DNA from: Microvirga pakistanensis
GTDB lineage: Bacteria > Pseudomonadota > Alphaproteobacteria > Rhizobiales > Beijerinckiaceae
Direction: 5' to 3'
Length of the DNA: 64,000 nucleotides
NCBI RefSeq assembly: GCF_004458765.1
Contig: NZ_SPJX01000012.1
Span: 62,001-126,000, forward strand
Every line of letters starts with the position of its first letter. Position 1 is the stretch's first letter. Of this stretch, positions 16,479 to 25,260 are shown one piece after another. A program made the position numbers and the translations under genes. Under the pieces are notes generated by a model that was given only the letters and a program-made list of their open reading frames with translations, made no database searches and had not been told where the DNA came from.

Positions 16479-17912
16479 ATGACCATCGCATTTCCCAAGC
16501 CGGACGAGGCCGTGCTGGCCCGCCGCAAGGAGATCATCGAGGGTTTGGGGCGACTTGTCGCGCCGGAGGCCCTCATCGTGTCGGAGGACGAGCGACGGGC
16601 CTTCGAGACCGACGGCCTGACCGCCTATCGGCAGATGCCGCTGGCCGTGGTGCTGCCCTCCTCCACGGACGAGGTCTCGGCCGTCCTGCGGTTCTGTCAC
16701 GAGCATGGGGTCAAGGTGGTGCCGCGCGGCGCGGGAACCTCCCTGTGCGGAGGCGCGATCCCCCAGCCGGACGCCATCGTCCTCGGGGTCGCCAAGATGA
16801 ACCGGGTGCTGGACGTCAGCTTCGAGAATCGCACGGCGCGAGTCCAGGCCGGCATCACCAATCTTGGAATCAGCCAGGCGGTGTCGCACGAGGGCTTCTT
16901 CTACGCCCCTGACCCGTCGAGCCAGCTCGCCTGCACGATCGCAGGCAACATCGCCATGAATTCAGGCGGGGCGCATTGCCTGAAATACGGCGTGACCACC
17001 AACAACCTTTTGGGCGTCACGATGGTGATGCTCGACGGCACGGTGGTGGAGATCGGCGGCGAGCATCTCGACAGCCCGGGCTACGACCTGCTCGGCCTCG
17101 TCTGCGGCTCGGAGGGGCAGCTCGGCGTCGTCACCGAAGCGGTGGTGCGCATTCTTCGCGCGGCGGAGGGCGCGCGTCCCGCGCTCTTCGGTTTCGCGTC
17201 GGTGGAGGATGCGGGGGCCTGCGTCGCGGCGATCATCGGCGCGGGCATCATCCCGGTGGCGCTCGAATACATGGACAAGCCCGCCATCCAGATCTGCGAG
17301 GCCTTCGCCCATGCGGGCTACCCGCTCGACGTGGAGGCCATGCTCATCGTGGAGGTGGAGGGCTCCGGCCAGGAGATCGACGACATGCTCCGGCGCATCG
17401 TGGCGATCGCGGAACCCTTCAGGCCGAAGACCATGAAGGTTTCGCAGTCGGAAGCCGAGAGCGCCGCGATCTGGAAGGGCCGCAAGTCGGCCTTCGGCGC
17501 GACGGGCCGCGTGGCCGACTACATCTGCATGGACGGCACGATCCCCACGGGCCAGTTGCCGCACGTGCTCAAGCGGATCGACGAGATCGCGAAATCCTAC
17601 GGGCTGGGCGTCGCCAACGTGTTCCATGCGGGCGACGGCAACCTGCATCCGCTCGTCATGTTCAACACCAACGTGCCCGGCGAGATGGAGAAGGCCGAGA
17701 AGGCCGGCGAGGACATTCTCAGGCTCTGCGTGGAGGTCGGCGGCTGCCTGACCGGCGAGCACGGCGTCGGCATCGAGAAGCGCGATCTCATGACCTGCCA
17801 GTTCAACGAGGCCGATCTCGCGCAGCAGATGCGCGTGCGCGGCGTGTTCGATCCGCTCTGGCTGCTCAACCCCGCCAAGGTGTTCCCCCTCGAAGGAAGG
17901 CTCGCCGCGTGA
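16479..17912 (+). CDS. glcD: FAD-linked glycolate/D-lactate oxidase subunit GlcD
   Basis: GlcD is the flavin subunit oxidising glycolate (and often D-lactate) to the 2-oxo acid. The 477-residue protein has the PCMH-type FAD-binding motif VVPRGAGTSLCGGAIP near residue 85. Its C-terminal FAD-oxidase domain includes VANVFHAGDGNLHPL and GEHGVGIEKRDLM, whose His residues are conserved in the family. The ATG at 16479 has GGGAGGG upstream; an earlier in-frame start at 16350 is rejected. It is first in glcD-glcE-DUF2585-glcF and diverges from the cytochrome c-lut operon. Confidence 0.94.
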   Translation: MTIAFPKPDEAVLARRKEIIEGLGRLVAPEALIVSEDERRAFETDGLTAYRQMPLAVVLPSSTDEVSAVLRFCHEHGVKVVPRGAGTSLCGGAIPQPDAIVLGVAKMNRVLDVSFENRTARVQAGITNLGISQAVSHEGFFYAPDPSSQLACTIAGNIAMNSGGAHCLKYGVTTNNLLGVTMVMLDGTVVEIGGEHLDSPGYDLLGLVCGSEGQLGVVTEAVVRILRAAEGARPALFGFASVEDAGACVAAIIGAGIIPVALEYMDKPAIQICEAFAHAGYPLDVEAMLIVEVEGSGQEIDDMLRRIVAIAEPFRPKTMKVSQSEAESAAIWKGRKSAFGATGRVADYICMDGTIPTGQLPHVLKRIDEIAKSYGLGVANVFHAGDGNLHPLVMFNTNVPGEMEKAEKAGEDILRLCVEVGGCLTGEHGVGIEKRDLMTCQFNEADLAQQMRVRGVFDPLWLLNPAKVFPLEGRLAA

Positions 17913-19096
17913 CAACCCATCTCCCCCGCGACGAGCAGGACGCCTCCGCGATCATTCGCGACGCTTCCGAGAAGGGCATTCTGCTCAGCCTCTCCGGCAG
18001 TAACACGAAAGCCGAGATGGGCCGTCCCAACCAGACGGACGCTTCGATCTCGTCGGCTGCGCTGACCGGCGTCACGCTCTACGAGCCCGCCGAGATGGTG
18101 ATCTCCGCCCGCAGCGGCACGCCCGTCTCCGAGGTGGTGCGCACTCTCGCTGGGAAGGGACAGGAACTTCCCTTCGAGCCCATGGATTACCGCCCGCTGC
18201 TCGGTACCGGGGGCGAGCCCACCATCGGGGCGGTGGCGGCCATGAACCTCTCCGGTCCGCGGCGCATCATGGCCGGGGCCGCGCGCGACAGCCTCATCGG
18301 CGTGCGCTTCGTCAACGGTCGCGGCGAGGTGGTGAAATCCGGCGGCCGCGTCATGAAGAACGTCACCGGCCTCGATCTCGTGAAGCTCATGGCGGGCTCC
18401 TGGGGCACGCTCGGCTTCCTCACCGAGGTCACCTTCAAGGTGCTGCCCAAACAGGAGCGCATGGTGACGCTGGTGCTGCGCGGCCTCAAGGACGATCGCG
18501 CCATCGAGGCGCTCTCGCAGGCGCTCGGCTCGCCCTTCGACATCACGGGCGCCGCCCATATCCCGGCGCGCAACCGGCAGGGGGCGAGCACGCTGATCCG
18601 GCTCGAAGGGTTCTCCGTGTCGGTCGATTACCGCCTCGGCGAACTGCGCCGCCTGCTCAAGCGCTTCGGCGGCTCCACGGACATCCTGGAGGGCCGGGGC
18701 GCGGAGGCCGTCTGGCAGTCGCTGCGCGACGCGACCGTGCTGACCGATGGCGCCGGCCGGGCGATCTGGCGCGTCTCGACGGCGCCCATGAAGGGGCCGG
18801 ACCTCACCAAGCGCATCGCCGAGGCGCTCGATGCGCAATGGTTCTACGACTGGGGCGGCGGCCTCGTCTGGATCTCGACGCCGGTCGACGGCGACGCGGG
18901 AGCCTCCGTCCTGCGCGAGGCGACGCAAGCGCTCGGCGGCCATGCGACGCTCGTGCGCGCCCCGGCCGAAACCCGCTCTGCCGTGGATGTCTTCGAGCCG
19001 CAGGGCGAGACGCTGATGACGCTCACGAAAGGCATCAAGGCCTCCCTCGATCCCGCCGGGATCCTCAATCCGGGCCGGATGTATGCGGGGGTCTGA
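17909..19096 (+). CDS. glcE: Glycolate oxidase FAD-binding subunit GlcE
   Basis: GlcE is the second flavin-binding subunit of the GlcDEF complex. The 395-residue protein has the FAD/PCMH domain with [24 protein letters not shown] near residue 95 and [22 protein letters not shown] near residue 150. It begins with GTG at 17909 overlapping the glcD stop (GTGA), so it is translationally coupled. Both motifs are conserved in GlcE and differ from GlcD. Confidence 0.93.
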   Translation: MTTHLPRDEQDASAIIRDASEKGILLSLSGSNTKAEMGRPNQTDASISSAALTGVTLYEPAEMVISARSGTPVSEVVRTLAGKGQELPFEPMDYRPLLGTGGEPTIGAVAAMNLSGPRRIMAGAARDSLIGVRFVNGRGEVVKSGGRVMKNVTGLDLVKLMAGSWGTLGFLTEVTFKVLPKQERMVTLVLRGLKDDRAIEALSQALGSPFDITGAAHIPARNRQGASTLIRLEGFSVSVDYRLGELRRLLKRFGGSTDILEGRGAEAVWQSLRDATVLTDGAGRAIWRVSTAPMKGPDLTKRIAEALDAQWFYDWGGGLVWISTPVDGDAGASVLREATQALGGHATLVRAPAETRSAVDVFEPQGETLMTLTKGIKASLDPAGILNPGRMYAGV

Positions 19097-19097
19097 G

Positions 19098-19712
19098 ATG
19101 TCCGGCGCCGCCGCGATGGAATCCGCCGCCGGCAGGAGCGGCCTGCCGCCTGCCGCCTATGCCCTCGTGGCTCTCGCGCTCGTTGCGGCCACCGCCGTGA
19201 TCCTCTACGCCATGGGCCGCACGCCGATCTGCACCTGCGGCACCGTGGAGCTCTGGCACGGCGTGGTGCGCGATTCCGGCAACTCGCAGCACCTGACGGA
19301 CTGGTACACCCCCTCGCACGTCATTCACGGATTCCTGTTCTATTGCGGCGCATGGCTCATCGGCCGCTTGCCCGGAAAGCCGCTGCCGTTCGGCGCCGCG
19401 CTGCTCCTCGCCATCGGCGTGGAGGCCGCGTGGGAGATCCTCGAGAACACCGACATGGTGATCGAGCGCTATCGTGCGACGAATATCGCCCTCGACTATT
19501 ACGGCGACAGCGTCATCAACTCGGTTTCGGATATTTTTGCCATGATCCTCGGGTTCTCTCTCGCCCGAACTCTCCCGATCTGGCTGACCATCGCGGTGGC
19601 CGTGCTGATGGAGCTGTTCGTCGGGTACTGGATCCACGACAATCTGGCCTTGAACATCATCATGCTGATCCATCCGATCGAGGCGATCAACCAGTGGCAA
19701 TCGGCGGTCTGA
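19098..19712 (+). CDS. DUF2585/UPF0314 integral membrane protein inside the glc operon
   Basis: The 204-residue protein has several hydrophobic segments (about 16-40, 75-95, 105-125, 150-172 and 175-195). Its conserved core [38 protein letters not shown] and the [35 protein letters not shown] segment are typical of UPF0314, a family of unknown function common in alphaproteobacteria. The ATG at 19098 is one base after the glcE stop, and glcF follows 9 bases later, so it is embedded in the glc operon. It may anchor the complex or handle its electron output or substrate. Several conserved His, Glu and Asp residues in or near the membrane would suit a catalytic or metal-binding role. Confidence 0.85.
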   Translation: MSGAAAMESAAGRSGLPPAAYALVALALVAATAVILYAMGRTPICTCGTVELWHGVVRDSGNSQHLTDWYTPSHVIHGFLFYCGAWLIGRLPGKPLPFGAALLLAIGVEAAWEILENTDMVIERYRATNIALDYYGDSVINSVSDIFAMILGFSLARTLPIWLTIAVAVLMELFVGYWIHDNLALNIIMLIHPIEAINQWQSAV

Positions 19713-19721
19713 GATAAAACG

Positions 19722-21077
19722 ATGCAAACCAATTTCACGCCCGAGCAGCTCGAAAACCCGGCGATGGCCTCGTCGGAGAAGATCCTGCGCACCTGCGTCC
19801 ATTGCGGGTTCTGCACGGCCACATGCCCGACCTATCTGCTTCTCGGCGACGAGCTCGACTCGCCACGGGGGCGCATCTATCTCATCAAGGACATGCTGGA
19901 GAGCGGCAAGCCCGCCTCGCCTGAGGTGGTGAAGCATATCGACCGCTGCCTGTCCTGCCTGTCCTGCATGACCACCTGTCCGTCGGGCGTGCATTACATG
20001 CACCTCGTCGACCATGCCCGCTCTTATATCGAAGCCACCTATACGCGGCCCGGGCATGATCGCTTCCTGCGCGGGCTGCTGGCGCGGGTTCTGCCCTATC
20101 CGAACCGCTTCCGCGTCGCCATCGGGGCCGCCTTGCTCGCCAGACCCCTCAAGGGACTGATCGGCGCGCTGCCTTTCATGGGCAGCCGGCTGAAGGCCAT
20201 GATCGAGCTCGCGCCCACCCGGATGCCGCCCCGTTCGCCCCTGGGCGATCCCCGCACGTTCGCGGCCGAAGGGGAGCGCCGCGCCCGCGTGGCCATCCTT
20301 TCCGGCTGCGCCCAGCCGGTGCTCAAGCCAGGCTTCAACGAGGCCGCCATCCGCCTGCTCAACCGGCACGGCGTCGAGGTCGTGCAGCCGAAGGGGGAGG
20401 GGTGCTGCGGCGCGCTCGTTCACCACATGGGACGCGACCGGCAGGGCCACGCATTCGCCAAGCGCAACATCGACGCGTGGATCGCCGAGATGGACGGTGA
20501 GGGCCTGGACGCCATCGTCATCACCGCGTCCGGCTGCGGCACCACGATCAAGGATTACGGGTTCATGTTCCGGGACGACCCGGATTATGCCGAGAAGGCG
20601 GCCCGGGTCTCGGCGATCGCCAAGGACATCGCCGAATACGCCATGACCCTCGACCTCTCGGATCCGGTGCGGGAGACCGACCTGGTGGTCGCCTATCATT
20701 CCGCCTGTTCCATGCAGCACGGCCAAGCCATCCGCACGGAACCCAAGACCCTGCTGAAGAAGGCGGGCTTCGTGGTCAAGGATGTGCCGGAAGGCCATAT
20801 CTGCTGCGGCTCGGCCGGCACCTACAACCTGCTCCAGCCCGAGATCGCCGCGCAGCTGAGAGCCCGGAAGGTCGCCAATATCGAGCGCACGAAGCCCGAC
20901 CTGATCGCCACCGGCAATATCGGCTGCATGACCCAGATCGGAAAGGGGACCGAGATTCCGATCGTCCACACGGTCGAGCTTCTGGACTGGGCCACCGGCG
21001 GCCCGCTGCCGGAAAGCCTCGAAAAGGCGGGTTTCCAGAAACGCCTGTCGCAGCCCGCGTCCCTGGCGGCCGAGTGA
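19722..21077 (+). CDS. glcF: Glycolate oxidase iron-sulfur subunit GlcF
   Basis: GlcF moves electrons from the flavin subunits to the respiratory chain. The 451-residue protein has two [4Fe-4S] motifs, CVHCGFCTATCP (about 22-33) and CLSCLSCMTTCP (about 76-87). Two C-terminal CCG motifs (GEGCCGALVHH and GHICCGSAGTYN) follow. This is the standard GlcF architecture. It closes the glc operon; no terminator was found in the 100 bp after it. Confidence 0.95.
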   Translation: MQTNFTPEQLENPAMASSEKILRTCVHCGFCTATCPTYLLLGDELDSPRGRIYLIKDMLESGKPASPEVVKHIDRCLSCLSCMTTCPSGVHYMHLVDHARSYIEATYTRPGHDRFLRGLLARVLPYPNRFRVAIGAALLARPLKGLIGALPFMGSRLKAMIELAPTRMPPRSPLGDPRTFAAEGERRARVAILSGCAQPVLKPGFNEAAIRLLNRHGVEVVQPKGEGCCGALVHHMGRDRQGHAFAKRNIDAWIAEMDGEGLDAIVITASGCGTTIKDYGFMFRDDPDYAEKAARVSAIAKDIAEYAMTLDLSDPVRETDLVVAYHSACSMQHGQAIRTEPKTLLKKAGFVVKDVPEGHICCGSAGTYNLLQPEIAAQLRARKVANIERTKPDLIATGNIGCMTQIGKGTEIPIVHTVELLDWATGGPLPESLEKAGFQKRLSQPASLAAE

Positions 21078-21178
21078 ATCCGCCGCAGCTCAGCGAAATG
21101 AAATTTCGTTTCCATCGGGGGTGACTCTGCGGTAAAAGGTGCCCCAGGTATGACGAGCAGGCGTGAAGGGGCGGCACC

Positions 21179-22699
21179 ATGTCTTCGGGTTGGACGTCTT
21201 TCAGAAACCGATTTGGCAGCAAGAAGTCGCAGGACGAGGGGATCGGCGTTTTGTCCCATCAGGCTGACGCTGGGGCACCCGTGGCCGCCGTTGCGCTCGC
21301 GCCCCAGGAGAGGTCCGAGCCCATCATCGCGCGCCCCAACGGCAGCCTCGACTCAGTGGGGCAGAAGAACGAGCTGATCCGCGTCCGCTTCGCCAACATG
21401 ATCGACCGGCTGGAGGAGATCCGCAGCCTCAAGGAGGATTTCGCCCTCCTGAGCGAGCCGGTGAGCGATCTCATCCGCTCCTATCCCCAGCTCCAGTCGC
21501 GCCTGCTCGAGACGGAGGCCGTCCTCAAGCAGGAGACCGAGACCACGGCTTCGCTTCGCCGCGAGCTGTACGATCTCAACACGCTGCACGCCCGCGCCAT
21601 GGACGACCTGGCCGCCACGGTGTCCCAGCTGCGCAAGGCCGAGTCCAAGACCCGCGAGCAGGAATCCCACATCGAGGATCTGCGCCTCAATGTGAAGGAC
21701 AAGGAGGCGATGGTCGCCGATCTCGAGAACCAGCTTGCCATCGAGACCGAGCGCGCCCGCAACATCACGGAAGAGAACCAGGCCCTGCGCCTGGAGGCGC
21801 AGGAGGCCGACCAGACGGTCGCCCGCGCCGAGCGCGAGCTGATCGAGACCCGCGAGCGCAACGGCCTCCTCGACCATGAGGTGAAACGCCTGCAGAAGGT
21901 GGCCGAGGAGCAGAACTATCGACTCTCCAGCCTGACCAACCGCTACGGCGAGATCGAGACCCAGCTCGAGGCTACCCGTCAGCGCGCCTCCGAGCTCGAG
22001 ACAAAGCTCATGGCCGAGCAGGTGCTGCGCCAGCGGCTCGAGACGCAGCTCGATTCCGAGCGCTCCTCGCACCAGACCGACCTTTCGGCGTTGGATATGA
22101 AGATCGAGGGTCTCAACTCGCGGCTTGCGGCCACCGACAAGATCCTCGCCCACACGCGCGACCAGCTGCGCGACAAGAACGAGGCGCTGCGCGGCGTCGA
22201 GCGCAACCTCAAGGAAACGACCATCGAGAAGAACACCCTCGACCGTCGCCTCGAGGCGACTCAGCAGGAGGTCGAGCGTCAGGTGGCCATGGTCAACGAG
22301 CTCCAGCGCTCCCGGATCGAGCTGCAGGAGCGTGTCGAGATGCTCAACAAGGCCATCGCCGCCAAGGACTTCCAGATCGAGAGCTCCGACAACAAGCTGG
22401 CGAGCCTTTCCGAGCGGATCGATCAGCTCACCAAGCGCTTCGAGCAGGAGCGCAACACGCTGGAGGCCGCCAATCGCCGCCTCACGGAGGAGCTGCAGAA
22501 CGAGAAGGCCGAGCGCTCCCTCGTGCAGGGCGCCCTCGAGATCGCCCGCGAGAGCCGCATCAAAATCCAGAAGAAGTACATCGCGCTGCGCAAGAAGACC
22601 CGCCTCGACGCGCAGGAGGACGATGCAGGCCTCCTCGGCGAGGAGGCGGTTGCGGTCGAAACGAACGTCCATCCCCTGAAGTCCGCGGAAGCGGAGTAG
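21179..22699 (+). CDS. Long coiled-coil protein of unknown function
   Basis: The 506-residue protein has a short disordered head (about 1-60) followed by a nearly continuous coiled coil from about 65 to 470, rich in Glu, Arg, Gln and Leu. Examples are SQLRKAESKTREQESHIEDL and LSERIDQLTKRFEQE. The tail is Lys/Arg-rich then acidic. It lacks Walker motifs, so it is not an SMC ATPase despite the look. No signal peptide or membrane segment is seen. Such proteins can scaffold poles, division or chromosomes, but there is no direct evidence for any of these here. The ATG at 21179 is preceded by AGGGG. The gene is probably monocistronic. Confidence 0.82.
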   Translation: MSSGWTSFRNRFGSKKSQDEGIGVLSHQADAGAPVAAVALAPQERSEPIIARPNGSLDSVGQKNELIRVRFANMIDRLEEIRSLKEDFALLSEPVSDLIRSYPQLQSRLLETEAVLKQETETTASLRRELYDLNTLHARAMDDLAATVSQLRKAESKTREQESHIEDLRLNVKDKEAMVADLENQLAIETERARNITEENQALRLEAQEADQTVARAERELIETRERNGLLDHEVKRLQKVAEEQNYRLSSLTNRYGEIETQLEATRQRASELETKLMAEQVLRQRLETQLDSERSSHQTDLSALDMKIEGLNSRLAATDKILAHTRDQLRDKNEALRGVERNLKETTIEKNTLDRRLEATQQEVERQVAMVNELQRSRIELQERVEMLNKAIAAKDFQIESSDNKLASLSERIDQLTKRFEQERNTLEAANRRLTEELQNEKAERSLVQGALEIARESRIKIQKKYIALRKKTRLDAQEDDAGLLGEEAVAVETNVHPLKSAEAE

Positions 22700-22706
22700 T
22701 CAATCG

Positions 22707-22740
22707 AGCAAGGGCCCGGTGCAGATCCGGGGCCCTTGCT
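22707..22740. terminator. Hairpin between convergent coiled-coil gene and tyrS
   Basis: An 11-bp perfect stem AGCAAGGGCCC/GGGCCCTTGCT with a 12-nt loop follows the coiled-coil stop by 8 bases and tyrS by about 40. There is no real T-tract, so efficiency is uncertain. Confidence 0.55.
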
Positions 22741-22781
22741 CTCATAAGACCGCAGAAGAAAAGAAGGCGGTCTCCGCTCCC

Positions 22782-24032
22782 CTAGATGGCTCTCACCAGC
22801 GCATGACGCTTACGGCCGGCGCTCAGCACGAGCACGCCATCGCGCAGATCAGTCCCCCTTGCGAGGGCGCTCTCGTCCGTGATGGGCGCTCCGTTCAGCT
22901 TGGCTCCGCCCCCCTTGATCAAACGACGCGCCTCGCTGCGCGATGCGGCAAGCCCTGCCAGGTGAAGGAGCGCCGCCAGAGGAGTGCCAGCGTCCAGATC
23001 CACGCTCGGGATTTCGATGCTGGGCAATCCTTGCGCCACCGTATGATCCGAGAAAGCGCGGTGCGCCGTCTCCGCGGCTTCGCGGGCTGCATCCTCGCCA
23101 TGGGCGAGGCGCGTCACTTCGGTTGCAAGGATTTCCTTCGCTTCGTTGATCTCGGCTCCCTGCAACCGAGCCAGGCGCTGCACCTCGTCGAGCGGCAATT
23201 CGGTGAAGAGGCGAAGGAAGCGCGCCACGTCGTCGTCCTCGGTGTTGCGCCAGAACTGCCAGAACTCGTAAGGCGGGAGACGATCGCCGTTGAGCCAGAC
23301 GGTGCCGCCCGCCGTTTTGCCCATCTTGGTTCCCGACGAGGTGGTCAGAAGCGGCGTGGTCAGGCCGAAGAGCTGCCGCTGGTCGATGCGGCGGGCCAGC
23401 TCGATGCCGTTGACGATGTTGCCCCACTGATCCGATCCGCCCATCTGCAGCACGCAGGAATGACGACGCGACAGCTCCAGGAAATCGAAGGCCTGCAGCA
23501 CCATGTAGTTGAACTCCAGCAGCGTCAGAGGCTGTTCGCGCTCGAGCCGCTGGCGCACGCTGTCGAAACTGAGCATGCGGTTGATCGTGAAATGCGTGCC
23601 GAACTCGCGCAGGAACGGCAGGTAACGCAGGGGATCGAGCCAGTCCGCATTGTCCACCATCACCGCATCGGTTGGCCCGTCACCGAAGGTGAGGTATTGC
23701 GAGAACACCTTCCTGATCCCGGCGCTGTTCTGCGCGATCTGCTCATCGCTCAGCAGAGGGCGGCTGGTGTCGCGGAAGCTCGGATCGCCGAGCTGCGTCG
23801 TGCCGCCGCCCATCAGGATGATGGGCTTGTGTCCCGTCTTCTGCAGCCATCGCAGCACCATGATTTGGACGAGGCTGCCGGCATGGAGGCTGTCCGCCGT
23901 GGCATCGAAGCCGACATAGGCCGCAATGGGACCCGCGCAGAGCGCCTCGTCGAGGGCTGCGATATCGGTGCATTGGTGAACGAAGCCGCGTTCGGTGAGC
24001 GTCTTCAGAAAGGTCGATCCGGGCTGGGTCAT
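22782..24032 (-). CDS. tyrS: Tyrosyl-tRNA synthetase
   Basis: TyrRS is a class I synthetase that charges tRNA-Tyr. The 416-residue protein carries the HIGH equivalent HAGS (50-53), the tyrosine-binding GGSDQWGN (198-205) and a KMSKS variant KMGKT (236-240). An S4-like RNA-binding domain with [11 protein letters not shown] lies near residue 380. The ATG at 24032 has AGGAG eight bases upstream; a longer in-frame reading from 24128 runs through a terminator hairpin and is rejected. The 160-nt leader carries a Tyr-rich leader ORF and terminator, so expression is probably controlled by tyrosyl-tRNA charging. Confidence 0.96.
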   Translation of the reverse strand: MTQPGSTFLKTLTERGFVHQCTDIAALDEALCAGPIAAYVGFDATADSLHAGSLVQIMVLRWLQKTGHKPIILMGGGTTQLGDPSFRDTSRPLLSDEQIAQNSAGIRKVFSQYLTFGDGPTDAVMVDNADWLDPLRYLPFLREFGTHFTINRMLSFDSVRQRLEREQPLTLLEFNYMVLQAFDFLELSRRHSCVLQMGGSDQWGNIVNGIELARRIDQRQLFGLTTPLLTTSSGTKMGKTAGGTVWLNGDRLPPYEFWQFWRNTEDDDVARFLRLFTELPLDEVQRLARLQGAEINEAKEILATEVTRLAHGEDAAREAAETAHRAFSDHTVAQGLPSIEIPSVDLDAGTPLAALLHLAGLAASRSEARRLIKGGGAKLNGAPITDESALARGTDLRDGVLVLSAGRKRHALVRAI

Positions 24033-24083
24033 CAGAGTCTCCTGGGCTTGGGGAAAGCCGCAGACCGGAGACCGATCCCAAAA

Positions 24084-24109
24084 TGAAAACGCCGCCGGCA
24101 TGCGGCGGC
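24084..24109 (-). terminator. Attenuator terminator in the tyrS leader
   Basis: On the minus strand GCCGCCG-CATGC-CGGCGGC forms a 7-bp GC-only stem followed by GTTTTCATTTT. It lies 52 bases ahead of the tyrS start and within its transcript. No gene upstream on that strand needs a terminator here. Confidence 0.8.
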
Positions 24110-24144
24110 ATGGATCGTAAGGTCGCAACCAAACGCAGCCGCCC
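24104..24144 (-). promoter_or_regulatory. Antiterminator pairing in the tyrS leader
   Basis: GGGCGGC at 24144-24138 (minus strand), starting one base into the leader ORF's stop codon region, can pair over 6 bp with GCCGCC at 24109-24104, the 5' arm of the terminator. The two structures are mutually exclusive. Confidence 0.65.
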
Positions 24145-24194
24145 TATGGGGACGGCGTATAATAGCTGACGAAGATGGTGTGGCCTGTGATCAT
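24144..24194 (-). CDS. Tyrosine-codon leader peptide of tyrS (16 aa)
   Basis: The frame ATG...TAG encodes MITGHTIFVSYYTPSP, with adjacent Tyr codons TAT TAT at 24164-24159. The stop codon directly precedes the antiterminator strand. A ribosome stalled at Tyr would leave GGCGGC free, about 18 nt downstream, and block the terminator. A ribosome reaching the stop would cover it and allow termination. The predicted transcription start is the A of this ATG, so the message would be leaderless, which explains the absence of a Shine-Dalgarno site. The closest known design is the rhizobial trpL leader. The peptide might also act in trans, but nothing in the sequence shows this. Confidence 0.68.
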   Translation of the reverse strand: MITGHTIFVSYYTPSP

Positions 24195-24230
24195 GGATGC
24201 ATGTCTACCGGTGTTCCCCTGTTCCGTCAA
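24194..24230 (-). promoter_or_regulatory. tyrS promoter
   Basis: On the minus strand TTGACG (24230-24225) and TAGACA (24207-24202) are separated by exactly 17 bp. Seven bases after the -10 lies the A of the leader ATG (24194). Confidence 0.6.
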
Positions 24231-24408
24231 TGGCGCGAACATAGCAGCCGCGATGGACCTACCCTTGGAAAGCGGGCCAGCGGCGCCACTTCTGCGGCAG
24301 GCAGGATTCTGTTGAGAGGCGCAATCGCGCCTTGCGAAGGTTGAAGAGAAGCCGCAATCGCAGCAATCCGTGAACATGGGCCGCAGCCCCGAGCAAAGGA
24401 CACCACCG

Positions 24409-25260
24409 ATGGCACATCATCCCGCAATCGCTCCGAACCGCGTCGCCGTGATCACGGGTGCCGCGAGCGGCATCGGGTTGGCCGCAGCCAAGCGGTTCGC
24501 GGAGCTCGGCATGAAGGTCTGCCTGGCCGACCTGCCCGGAGAGGCGCTGGAGCGCGCGGCCGCCGAAGTGGGCGGTCTCGGCGGCTCTCAGAACGTGCTC
24601 GCCGTTCCTGCCGATGTCGGCCGCCGCCAGGACGTGGAGAACCTGAGGGACCAAGCCATGGCCGCCTTCGGCGAGGTCGCCGTGCTGATGAACAATGCCG
24701 GCACGGAGGGCGGCGGGCAGCTCTTCGGCGATCCGCAGCGCTGGCAGGCCATTCTGCAGACCAATCTCTGGGGCGTCATCAATGGCGTGCAGGTCTTTGC
24801 ACCCGCCATGGCCGAGCAGGGCACGCCCTGTGCCATCATCAATACGGGCTCGAAACAGGGCATCACCACCCCGCCTGGCGACACCGCCTATAATGTGTCG
24901 AAGGCTGGCGTCAAAGTGGTGACGGAAGCCCTGTCGCACGAATTGCGCAACAGGCCGGGCTGCCAAGTGACCGCCCATCTTCTGATCCCCGGCTTCGTGT
25001 TCACGGGTTTCACCCGGGCCAGGGGCGTGACCGAGAAGCCCGCTGGGGCTTGGACTCCCGAACAGGTCATCGATTTCCTGCTGCCGGCCCTGGAGCGGGG
25101 CGATTTCTATGTGCTCTGCCCGGACAACGAGACGACCCGCGCCATGGACGAGGAGCGCATCCGCTGGGCCGCCGGGGACATCATCGAGAACCGTCCCGCT
25201 CTGTCCCGGTGGCATCCCGACTTCAAGGAGGCGTTCGGGAAGGTGATGGAGGGCAAATGA
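24409..25260 (+). CDS. Short-chain dehydrogenase/reductase
   Basis: This is a classical SDR of about 283 residues. The cofactor motif TGAASGIG (16-23), NNAG (95-98), and catalytic Ser148, Tyr161 and Lys165 (YNVSK) are all present. An Asp in LADLPG near residue 41 favours NAD(H) over NADP(H), by family rule. Substrate unknown. The ATG at 24409 has AAAGGA upstream; a GTG at 24370 is possible but lengthens the protein beyond the fold. The stop overlaps the following NUDIX gene (ATGA), indicating one operon. Confidence 0.88.
   Translation: MAHHPAIAPNRVAVITGAASGIGLAAAKRFAELGMKVCLADLPGEALERAAAEVGGLGGSQNVLAVPADVGRRQDVENLRDQAMAAFGEVAVLMNNAGTEGGGQLFGDPQRWQAILQTNLWGVINGVQVFAPAMAEQGTPCAIINTGSKQGITTPPGDTAYNVSKAGVKVVTEALSHELRNRPGCQVTAHLLIPGFVFTGFTRARGVTEKPAGAWTPEQVIDFLLPALERGDFYVLCPDNETTRAMDEERIRWAAGDIIENRPALSRWHPDFKEAFGKVMEGK

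Noticed and set aside
22782..24032. KMGKT instead of KMSKS in TyrRS as a sign of a non-canonical enzyme
   Set aside because: This variation is normal in the E. coli-like TyrRS group, and the other active-site motifs are intact.
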